NCBI GenBank assembly: GCA_019752975.1
Contig: JAIELM010000265.1
Location: 1-7,537, forward strand
DNA: 7,537 nt
Direction: 5' to 3'
Source: Undibacterium sp.
Lineage (GTDB): Bacteria; Pseudomonadota; Gammaproteobacteria; Burkholderiales; Burkholderiaceae_D
Under the pieces are notes generated by a model. That model was given only the letters and a program-made list of their open reading frames with translations, was not told the origin of the DNA and did not search any database. Position numbers and translations under genes: made by a program. Positions 1-5,795 of the stretch are shown here, one piece after another (positions within the stretch are counted from its first letter, which is position 1; every line of letters begins with the position of its first letter).

Positions 1-1
1 T

Positions 2-247
2 CAGCCTTTAGAATTGACTAACCACCTCGAAACTTTCGATATCATGGTTAATGTACACGGTGGCGGCGAGTCCGGCCAATCCGGTGCAGTACGTCACGGT
101 ATTACTCGTGCCTTGATCGACTACGATGCAACGTTGAAACCAGAATTATCCAAAGCTGGCTTCGTTACTCGTGATGCACGTGAAGTTGAACGTAAAAAAG
201 TTGGTTTGCGCAAAGCTCGTCGCGCAAAGCAATTCTCCAAGCGTTAA
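2..247 (+). CDS. rpsI: 30S ribosomal protein S9, C-terminal part (5' end outside window)
   Basis: This is the last 81 codons of ribosomal protein S9, a small-subunit protein of about 130 residues, so roughly the first 50 residues lie upstream of the window. The reading frame is open from base 2 and ends at TAA 245-247. Visible S9 signatures are the GGGxSGQ stretch, the [10 protein letters not shown] helix and the very basic tail ending in SKR. From established ribosome structures, that tail reaches toward the tRNA in the P site. The TTG at base 14 is an internal Leu codon and not a start, because the conserved sequence QPLEL continues upstream of it. The gene is normally the second of a rplM-rpsI operon; rplM would lie off the left edge. 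An intrinsic terminator follows 22 bases after the stop. Confidence 0.97.
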   Translation, partial: QPLELTNHLETFDIMVNVHGGGESGQSGAVRHGITRALIDYDATLKPELSKAGFVTRDAREVERKKVGLRKARRAKQFSKR

Positions 248-269
248 TCTGTTTTTTCGCTGGAACAAG

Positions 270-295
270 AAAACCGCCTTCTGGGCGGTTTTTTT
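270..295 (+). terminator. Rho-independent terminator after rpsI
   Basis: A GC-rich hairpin with arms AAACCGCC (271-278) and GGCGGTTT (284-291) and a 5-base loop can be extended by one A-T pair (270/292). It runs into a T tract ending at 295. It sits 22 bases after the rpsI stop codon and should separate the ribosomal operon from argC. Confidence 0.92.
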
Positions 296-315
296 ATGGT
301 CAGATGAATTTACTC

Positions 316-344
316 TTCGGCTTGTTTTATTTGGCTGCTAGAAT
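316..344 (+). promoter_or_regulatory. Candidate sigma-70 promoter upstream of argC
   Basis: TAGAAT at 339-344 resembles a -10 box and is preceded by TG at 336-337 with one base between, giving an extended -10 (TGCTAGAAT). At a 17-base spacing the -35 position is TTCGGC (316-321), which matches the consensus only at its first two bases. It is the best candidate I can find in the 248-527 spacer for the argC transcript, and would imply a 5' leader of about 175 bases. This is inference from the sequence pattern only. Confidence 0.35.
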
Positions 345-466
345 ACGCCAATCAACTCGGATGCGCATGATAACGAAGTATCGTTTGCTCGATTTGCCTT
401 GCTGGCTCGTTATAGCCGATTGATGCAGAAACCACTGCTTACAAGGGAAAGGTGAGAAGCGCTCCC

Positions 467-513
467 TATACAAACTACGAACAACTTAGTATACAAATTA
501 GCGAATAACTTAG
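467..513 (+). repeat. Imperfect tandem duplication of a 23/24-base unit before argC
   Basis: Unit 1 (467-489, 23 bases) and unit 2 (490-513, 24 bases) are directly adjacent. Both begin with TATACAAA and end with AACTTAG. Aligned with one gap they agree at 21 of 24 columns; the differences are two C/T changes and one extra G in unit 2. The second unit ends 14 bases before the argC start codon and 7 bases before GAGG of the probable Shine-Dalgarno sequence, so the repeat lies in the untranslated leader. Function is unknown. It could be a paired binding site for a regulator, a leader element, or a neutral duplication. Confidence 0.75.
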
Positions 514-527
514 AGAGAAAGAGGAAA

Positions 528-1565
528 ATGATCAAAATCGGTATCGTCGGCGGGACAGGTTACACTGGAGTGGAATTACTCAGAATATTAGCCACTCACC
601 CACAAGCACAATTGACCGCGATTACCTCGCGCAAAGAAGACGGTGTTCCGGTCGCTCAAATGTATCCTTCACTACGTGGTCGCGTTAACCTCGCCTTTTC
701 TTCCCCAGAAAAAGCCAATCTCAAAGAGTGTGACGTGGTTTTTTTTGCCACCCCGCATGGTGTGGCGATGGCGCAAGCGCCTGAGTTATTGGAAGCCGGG
801 GTGAAAGTCATTGACTTGGCCGCTGATTTTCGCCTGCAAGATCTCGCCCAATTTGAACAATGGTATGGCATATCGCATAGCTGCCCCGAACTAGTACCAG
901 AAGCCATTTATGGACTACCTGAATTAAATCGTGAGCAGATCAAACACGCGCGCTTAATCGCCAATCCTGGCTGCTATCCCACCACCATACAATTGGGTTA
1001 TGCCCCACTACTGAAAGCAAATTTGATCGATGCCAGCAGCCTAATCGCTGACTGCAAATCCGGCGTATCCGGCGCTGGCCGCAAGGCAGAAATCGGCATT
1101 CTTTTCTCAGAAACCAATGACAGCTTCAAAGCCTATGGCGTCTCAGGGCACAGACATTCGCCCGAAACCATCGCGCAATTACAGCGTCTAACCGAACAAA
1201 AAGTAGAACTCGTCTTCACACCGCATTTAGTCCCAATGATACGCGGCATGCACTCAACGCTGTACGCCAAATTGACGCAGGAAATAAGCAACGAAGCACT
1301 GCAAACGCTATTTGAAAACGCCTATCAAGACGAGCCTTTTATTGATGTCATGCCCTTTGGCTCGCATCCGGAAACCCGTTCTACACGCGCCTCGAATGTC
1401 TTGCGGCTGGCACTGCATCGACCTGGTAATGGAAAGACTTTAGTGATCCTGGTAGTACAAGATAATCTGGTCAAGGGCGCCTCAGGACAAGCAATACAAT
1501 GTATGAATCTGATGTTTGGACTAGATGAAAGCATCGGTCTACAGCATGTACCCATCACACCATAA
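528..1565 (+). CDS. argC: N-acetyl-gamma-glutamyl-phosphate reductase
   Basis: ArgC catalyses the third step of arginine biosynthesis. It reduces N-acetylglutamyl-5-phosphate with NADPH to N-acetylglutamate-5-semialdehyde in the cytoplasm. The 345-residue product has the usual length of the long ArgC type. The N-terminal Rossmann fold shows GGTGYTG at residues 8-14. The active-site cysteine is Cys149 in NPGCYPTT. The GHRHSPE segment near residue 206 matches the conserved His-containing region of the family, and [10 protein letters not shown] is also typical. The ATG at 528 is preceded by a purine-rich GAGG at 521-524, which is close to the start. The nearest identifiable terminator upstream is that of rpsI, so argC probably has its own promoter in the spacer. 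Its TAA stop overlaps the next gene's ATG (TAATG), suggesting co-transcription and translational coupling. Confidence 0.97.
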   Translation: MIKIGIVGGTGYTGVELLRILATHPQAQLTAITSRKEDGVPVAQMYPSLRGRVNLAFSSPEKANLKECDVVFFATPHGVAMAQAPELLEAGVKVIDLAADFRLQDLAQFEQWYGISHSCPELVPEAIYGLPELNREQIKHARLIANPGCYPTTIQLGYAPLLKANLIDASSLIADCKSGVSGAGRKAEIGILFSETNDSFKAYGVSGHRHSPETIAQLQRLTEQKVELVFTPHLVPMIRGMHSTLYAKLTQEISNEALQTLFENAYQDEPFIDVMPFGSHPETRSTRASNVLRLALHRPGNGKTLVILVVQDNLVKGASGQAIQCMNLMFGLDESIGLQHVPITP

Positions 1566-2290
1566 TGAGTATTTCTAAATTCTGGCATCGACGCTTAGCC
1601 GCGTCCAAAATGACGATTAGTCGTCAACTTCCTTGGCCACTTAAATTTGCGTTCATTGTGGCCGTGATCGGAGTTGGTGGCGCGTTGGCGATGTGGACAT
1701 ACGATATGGGGAAGAGTTTTGCCTTCGGCCCCAAATTCACACCCGAACAAGTCACCGCACTGCAAGATAAAGTCAATGCTTTAACCAAGGAAAGAGATCA
1801 ATTGCTGGCACAAGCGAACACGATCGATAGTGCACAGAACATAGAAAAATCGGTACAAAAACAACTTAAAGAGCAAATTAGCTCACTTACTTCTGAGAAT
1901 AATAAGATCAAGGATGATTTGGCTTTTTTTGAAAGTTTGATGCCATCCAGCAGCCGACCACAAGGAATCAGCTTACAAAAAGCAAAAGTGGAAATGGTCG
2001 GCGGCAACCAACTTCGCTACCGCACGCTAGTCATGCAAGGTGGCAAAGCGATCAAGGAATTTTCTGGCGAATTTCATATCAGCTTGACACTTGTACAAGC
2101 TGGCAAATCTGTTATGATGGAAATCCCCGATCCAAAAATAGGGGAATCTGGCAAGCTCAAACTCTCGTTTAAACATTACCAAAGATTAGAGGGACAAATC
2201 GCTTTACCCGAAGGTGCCAGCATCAAAGCGGTACAAATGACGGTACTAGAAAAAGGCGAAGTGAGAGCTAAGCAATCGGTCAACCTTTAA
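1565..2290 (+). CDS. Membrane-anchored coiled-coil protein, DUF6776 type
   Basis: A 241-residue protein of unknown function. A short basic cytoplasmic N-terminus (HRR, several Lys/Arg) leads into one hydrophobic segment at about residues 26-46 (KFAFIVAVIGVGGALAMW). This makes it a likely single-pass inner-membrane protein with the rest in the periplasm. Residues about 59-125 are rich in Gln, Lys, Glu, Leu and Asn with heptad-like spacing, consistent with a coiled coil. Residues about 131-241 alternate hydrophobic and polar residues and look like a beta-rich domain, including LRYRTLVMQGGKAIKEFSG. From memory this layout fits the DUF6776 family of betaproteobacteria, but I could not run a domain search. 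The start ATG overlaps the argC stop by one base; Met16 is a less likely alternative start. Only 10 bases separate the gene from the bactofilin, so the two probably act together, perhaps as membrane partner and scaffold. That is inference. Confidence 0.85.
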   Translation: MSISKFWHRRLAASKMTISRQLPWPLKFAFIVAVIGVGGALAMWTYDMGKSFAFGPKFTPEQVTALQDKVNALTKERDQLLAQANTIDSAQNIEKSVQKQLKEQISSLTSENNKIKDDLAFFESLMPSSSRPQGISLQKAKVEMVGGNQLRYRTLVMQGGKAIKEFSGEFHISLTLVQAGKSVMMEIPDPKIGESGKLKLSFKHYQRLEGQIALPEGASIKAVQMTVLEKGEVRAKQSVNL

Positions 2291-2300
2291 AGGAGCGCAA

Positions 2301-2687
2301 ATGTTTAATAGAAAGAGCAAAAGCACCATAGACAGCCTCATTGGTGCATCGACCAGTGTCCAAGGCGACGTCCATTTCAAAGGTGGCTTACGCATTGATG
2401 GACATGTCAGAGGCAATGTCATCGCTGAGCCAGGCACGTCCAGCATCCTAGTCATCTCGGAACAAGCCGTGATCGATGGCGAAGTACGTGCTGGTCACGT
2501 GGTCGTCAATGGCGTCATCAACGGCCCTGTGATTTCTACAGAGCTGATCGAATTACAAAGCAAAGCACGCATTTCTGGAGATGTTCATTACAAGGCCTTA
2601 GAAATGATGAATGGTGCACTCGTTTCAGGAAAGCTTGCGCATGATCAAGCGGCCGAGCCAGTACTAAAGCTAGCAGCATCAAACTAA
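2301..2687 (+). CDS. Bactofilin (polymer-forming cytoskeletal protein)
   Basis: A 128-residue bactofilin (DUF583/CcmA-like). Bactofilins form nucleotide-independent filaments from right-handed beta-helix subunits and act as membrane-associated scaffolds for cell shape, wall synthesis or polar positioning. The core covers about residues 12-112. It shows the repeating short beta-strand pattern with regularly spaced Gly and Val/Ile, for example GDVHFKGGLRIDGHVRGNV, GEVRAGHVVVNGVINGPV and ISGDVHYKALEM. The N-terminus MFNRKSKSTIDSLIGAST is a typical short tail, and about 16 less conserved residues follow the core. Length is normal for the family. A strong Shine-Dalgarno AGGAG (2291-2295) lies 5 bases before the ATG and abuts the upstream stop codon. 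The M23 peptidase often found beside bactofilins in other bacteria is absent here; the neighbour is the coiled-coil membrane protein. Confidence 0.93.
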   Translation: MFNRKSKSTIDSLIGASTSVQGDVHFKGGLRIDGHVRGNVIAEPGTSSILVISEQAVIDGEVRAGHVVVNGVINGPVISTELIELQSKARISGDVHYKALEMMNGALVSGKLAHDQAAEPVLKLAASN

Positions 2688-2703
2688 GTCCCAGATAAAG
2701 GTC

Positions 2704-2709
2704 TATAAT
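2704..2709 (+). promoter_or_regulatory. Perfect -10 box (TATAAT) before erpA
   Basis: TATAAT is found 17-22 bases after the bactofilin stop codon and 28 bases before the erpA ATG. It would give a leader of about 20 bases carrying the AGGAG Shine-Dalgarno (2727-2731). At 16-18 base spacing the -35 region (about 2680-2687, CAAACTAA) does not resemble TTGACA and there is no TG extension. A promoter here might therefore be weak or depend on an activator. I did not recognise an IscR-type operator. Confidence 0.45.
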
Positions 2710-2737
2710 GACGAACAAACCTTTGTAGGAGCAAATT

Positions 2738-3088
2738 ATGAACGCAGTAAGCGAAATGCCAAGTCCGATTGTTTTCACCGATAGCGCGGCCTCTAAAGTG
2801 GCGCAATTGATCGAAGAAGAAGGCAATCCTGATTTAAAATTACGAGTTTTTGTCCAAGGTGGAGGCTGTTCAGGTTTTCAGTATGGCTTCACGTTTGATG
2901 AAATCACCAATGAAGATGACACCATTATGCACAAAAATGGTGTACAGCTATTGATCGATGCCATGAGCTACCAGTATTTAGTCGGTGCTGAAATCGATTA
3001 TAAAGACGACTTAGAAGGCGCGCAATTTGTGATTAAAAATCCCAATGCGCAATCGACCTGCGGTTGCGGTTCTTCCTTCTCAGCATAA
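2738..3088 (+). CDS. erpA: Iron-sulfur cluster insertion protein ErpA
   Basis: ErpA is an A-type carrier that receives Fe-S clusters from the assembly machinery and delivers them to apo-proteins in the cytoplasm. The 116-residue product has the three invariant cysteines of the A-type family: Cys44 in [11 protein letters not shown], and Cys108 and Cys110 in the C-terminal TCGCGSSF. The segments [17 protein letters not shown] and [16 protein letters not shown] are characteristic, and the length matches the family. The Shine-Dalgarno AGGAG (2727-2731) is 6 bases before the ATG. The gene lies 50 bases after the bactofilin gene. It may be read both from the argC-side transcript and from a local promoter at the TATAAT noted upstream. 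A strong hairpin terminator follows 14 bases after the stop. ErpA is the better name than IscA because of the length and the N-terminal extension. Confidence 0.96.
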   Translation: MNAVSEMPSPIVFTDSAASKVAQLIEEEGNPDLKLRVFVQGGGCSGFQYGFTFDEITNEDDTIMHKNGVQLLIDAMSYQYLVGAEIDYKDDLEGAQFVIKNPNAQSTCGCGSSFSA

Positions 3089-3102
3089 GAAATTTGAATT
3101 TA

Positions 3103-3130
3103 AAAAAAAGACGCTACGGCGTCTTTTTTT
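3103..3130 (+). terminator. Rho-independent terminator after erpA
   Basis: A near-perfect inverted repeat has a GACGC/GCGTC core (3110-3114 with 3119-3123) and a TACG loop, flanked by seven A's on the left and seven T's on the right. It forms a stem of up to 12 pairs followed by A at 3131. Because it has both an A tract and a T tract, it could act in either direction. It ends only 12 bases before the glcD start codon. Confidence 0.93.
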
Positions 3131-3142
3131 ATCGGTCAATTT

Positions 3143-4609
3143 ATGGATAACGCGCTGAAACAAAGCACACTCGCCAAGGCTTTACGTCAGGTCTTGCCAC
3201 GTCACTACGTTTTGTTCGATCCAGAAGACACCCGTCCCTACGAATGCGACGCGCTCTCGACTTATCGCCAGTTGCCCATGTTGGTAGCACTACCCGAAAA
3301 CGAAGAGCAAATTCTCGAGATAGTCAAACTTTGCCGTCAATATCAAGTGCCCATCGTGCCACGTGGCGCTGGTACTGGCTTGTCTGGAGGAGCCACGCCG
3401 ATTGCCCATGGCTTAGTGCTATCCACTGCAAAGCTCAATAAGATCACGCAAGTCGATGCTTACAGCCGTACCGCTACTGTGCAGCCCGGTGTGCGTAATC
3501 TGGCGATCTCAAGCGCTTGCGCTGAGTTTGGCTTATTTTATGCGCCCGACCCTTCCTCACAACTTGCTTGCAGTATAGGCGGCAATCTGGCCGAAAATGC
3601 TGGCGGCGTGCACTGCCTAAAATATGGCTTAAGTTTTCACAACATTTTGCGCGCCCGCGTCGTGACGATGGACGCTGAAGTGATCGAACTAGGGAGCACC
3701 GCTTTAGACGCGCCCGGCCTTGATCTACTAGCCGTGTTCATCGGTTCTGAAGGCATGCTTGGCATAGTCACTGAAATCACCGTTAAACTTTTGCCTAAAG
3801 CGGCTACCGCACAAGTAATCGTTGCAAGTTTTGATGATATTGCCAAAGCGGGTGCGGCAGTCGCTGACATCATCGCACAGGGCATTATTCCAGCCGGCTT
3901 GGAGTTAATGGATCAAACTTCTGTACGTATGGTGGAACCTTTCGTACACGCCGGTTACGATGTCGATGCAGCCGCGATTTTGCTCTGCGAAGCGGATGGC
4001 AATGCCGAGGAAGTCGCACAAGAAATCAGTCAAATGAGTGCGCTTTTACATCAGGCTGGTGCTAGAAAAATCACCGTCTCGCTAGGCGAAGCGGAACGTC
4101 AGAAACTTTGGTCAGGGCGCAAAAATGCCTTTCCCGCCGCTGGTAGAATTTCACCCGATTATTACTGTGTAGATGGCACCATACCGCGCAAACATTTAGC
4201 AGATATTTTGAATTTTATTACTAGCCTAAAAACTAAATATGAGTTGGCCTGCGCGAATGTATTTCATGCTGGCGATGGCAATTTACATCCACTCATTTTG
4301 TTCGATGCCAACCATGCCGGTGCGTTTGAAAAAGCAGAAGCCTTTGGTCAAGAGATTTTAGAACGCTGTGTACAATTAGGTGGCACGATTACTGGCGAAC
4401 ACGGAGTAGGCGTGGAAAAACTCAATGCCATGTGCGTACAATTTAATGCCGCCGAATTGAGTACTTTCTTGGCTGTCAAAACCGCTTTTGACTCCAGCGG
4501 TTTACTCAATCCAACAAAAGGTATTCCCAGCTTACAGCGCTGCGCGGAATTTGGTCGACTGCATGTATCTGAAGGACGGCTACGCTTTCCCGATTTGCCT
4601 CGATTCTAG
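3143..4609 (+). CDS. glcD: Glycolate oxidase FAD-binding subunit GlcD (FAD-linked oxidase)
   Basis: GlcD is the flavin subunit of membrane-associated glycolate oxidase, which oxidises glycolate (and often D-lactate) to the 2-oxo acid and passes electrons on through GlcE and GlcF. The 488-residue product has an N-terminal FAD-binding domain: PRGAGTGLSGG at residues 73-83, PDPSSQLACSIGGNLAENAGG from 135, and GSEGMLGIVTE from 201. A FAD-oxidase C-terminal domain follows, with HAGDGNLHP at 375-383 and GEHGVG at 418-423. The C-terminal stretch resembling LxRCAEFGxxHVxxGxxxFPxLxRF matches what I recall of GlcD itself and argues against a generic D-lactate dehydrogenase. The ATG at 3143 is the only sensible start, since an in-frame TAA lies upstream at 3101. 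It has no good Shine-Dalgarno sequence. glcE and glcF, usual partners, do not follow. Confidence 0.92.
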   Translation: MDNALKQSTLAKALRQVLPRHYVLFDPEDTRPYECDALSTYRQLPMLVALPENEEQILEIVKLCRQYQVPIVPRGAGTGLSGGATPIAHGLVLSTAKLNKITQVDAYSRTATVQPGVRNLAISSACAEFGLFYAPDPSSQLACSIGGNLAENAGGVHCLKYGLSFHNILRARVVTMDAEVIELGSTALDAPGLDLLAVFIGSEGMLGIVTEITVKLLPKAATAQVIVASFDDIAKAGAAVADIIAQGIIPAGLELMDQTSVRMVEPFVHAGYDVDAAAILLCEADGNAEEVAQEISQMSALLHQAGARKITVSLGEAERQKLWSGRKNAFPAAGRISPDYYCVDGTIPRKHLADILNFITSLKTKYELACANVFHAGDGNLHPLILFDANHAGAFEKAEAFGQEILERCVQLGGTITGEHGVGVEKLNAMCVQFNAAELSTFLAVKTAFDSSGLLNPTKGIPSLQRCAEFGRLHVSEGRLRFPDLPRF

Positions 4610-4670
4610 GGCTCAGCAAGATCAAGAGAAAACCGTTACACTGGCGGGCTGTATTTTCAATCGGTGTGCC

Positions 4671-5585
4671 ATGCCTTCCTCTCTGCTTTTTTTGATCGCC
4701 TCCCTCATCTGGGGCTCTACTTTTTGGGCGATTACCCAACAACTCGGCGAAGTTCCACCTGCAGTCTCGATTGCCTACCGATTTGGCTTGGCAGCTTTCA
4801 TTTTATTTGTCTGGTGCTTATTCCAAAGGGGCCGCTTAAGCCTACCTTGGCGACTACAAATTTGGCTGATGTTACAGGGGTTTTTCACCTTCTCTCTCAG
4901 TTATTTGTGCACCTATTCGTCCGAACAATATCTGGTGTCGGCATTGGTGGCGGTGCTATTTTCATTGATGGTGATTTGGAGTCCCTTGCTTGAACGGGTG
5001 TTCTATGCCAAACCTCTTAGTCTAAGAATTTGGATTGCTGCCACCATTTCAATTTCTGGTGTTCTGCTCTTATTTTTTCCGACGCTACGTGCTCATTGGG
5101 AAGAAAACCAAAGTGCGCACGCCAACCATTTCCTACTTGGCCTAGGGCTGGCATTCGCCGCAACACTCGCTAGTACCTTTGGTAATTTAGTGGTAGTCCA
5201 AGTACGTAAATCGAGCGACGATGTTCTGTTGACGATGGCTTGGGCGATGGCTTGGGGCACACTATGGGTGTCTTTATTCGCGCTGATGACAGGGCAGACC
5301 TGGACCATTCCTCACAGCGTTCACTATTGGTTATCATTGGGGTATTTGTCCTTCTTTGGTTCAGTGGTGGCTTTTGCCTGCTACTTCACGCTGATCCATC
5401 GCATAGGTGCTCAAAAGACGGTTTTCATCGGCGTGGTAACGCCGATTATTTCGGTACTTTTATCGATTAAATTAGAAGGATACGCGCCAGGCTGGATAGA
5501 ATGGTCAGGCATGATTCTGTGTCTAGCTGGCGTGGTCTGGGCCTTACGCGACAAACCCAATCAAAAGAATAAACCTACTTCGTGA
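4671..5585 (+). CDS. EamA-family permease (drug/metabolite transporter superfamily)
   Basis: A 304-residue inner-membrane protein with about ten hydrophobic segments arranged as two EamA repeats (about residues 3-137 and 154-293), the standard layout of DMT transporters. The first repeat opens with LIWGSTFWAI at residues 12-21, a typical EamA signature. The segment SSEQYLVSALVAVLFSLMVIWSPLLE (83-108) matches the conserved end of the first repeat. The substrate cannot be told from sequence; relatives export amino acids, metabolites or drugs. The frame is open further upstream to a TTG at 4488, but that would overlap glcD, whereas ATG 4671 places the first membrane helix at the N-terminus as expected. 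Only a weak GGTG precedes the ATG. The 61-base gap after glcD, with no visible terminator, suggests co-transcription with glcD. Confidence 0.9.
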   Translation: MPSSLLFLIASLIWGSTFWAITQQLGEVPPAVSIAYRFGLAAFILFVWCLFQRGRLSLPWRLQIWLMLQGFFTFSLSYLCTYSSEQYLVSALVAVLFSLMVIWSPLLERVFYAKPLSLRIWIAATISISGVLLLFFPTLRAHWEENQSAHANHFLLGLGLAFAATLASTFGNLVVVQVRKSSDDVLLTMAWAMAWGTLWVSLFALMTGQTWTIPHSVHYWLSLGYLSFFGSVVAFACYFTLIHRIGAQKTVFIGVVTPIISVLLSIKLEGYAPGWIEWSGMILCLAGVVWALRDKPNQKNKPTS

Positions 5586-5795
5586 TCTAATCGAGGATTG
5601 CATCGCGGTAGTTGATATTGATATAAATAATAAAAAGAAGACAGCTTACTATTTCAATGCATAAATCACTAATCCTTCATTTACGATTGTGAAAATAATT
5701 ACTGGTAGTCGGACGAATTTCACATTCTTTTTATCTTCGCCAGCCAATTTAGGCTATGCTGAAACTAGATTGATCGTCATTACTTTGCTAGCGAC
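5586..5795. other. AT-rich spacer between the permease and kinase genes
   Basis: 210 bases without a credible gene. It contains a short duplicated TTGATAT motif (5612-5624 overlapping), a possible -10 TATAAA at 5622-5627 with TTGCAT 18 bases before it, and a weak interrupted inverted repeat (TCACTAATC 5666-5674 with GATTGTGA 5685-5692). I see no convincing intrinsic terminator for the permease gene. The spacer probably holds the kinase promoter. Confidence 0.6.
5731..5760 (+). promoter_or_regulatory. Candidate promoter of the histidine kinase gene
   Basis: TATGCT (5755-5760) resembles a -10 box, and TTATCT (5731-5736) lies 18 bases before it as a poor -35. Transcription would start about 29 bases before the kinase ATG. 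This rests only on a weak pattern match. Confidence 0.25.

Noticed and set aside
304..423. A 39-codon open frame starting MNLLFGLFYLAARIRQ in the rpsI-argC spacer, a possible leader peptide.
   Set aside because: It has no Shine-Dalgarno sequence, begins just after the rpsI terminator, contains the candidate -10 box, and has no run of Arg codons that would suggest attenuation by arginine.
4488..4670. A 61-codon N-terminal extension of the permease from a TTG codon.
   Set aside because: It overlaps the 3' end of glcD, adds a non-hydrophobic region untypical of EamA proteins, and ATG 4671 places the first membrane helix correctly.
5666..5692. Interrupted inverted repeat TCACTAATC / GATTGTGA as a terminator or operator.
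   Set aside because: One arm has a bulge, the stem is AT-rich with a 10-base loop, and no T tract follows. It is too weak to call beyond mention in the spacer entry.
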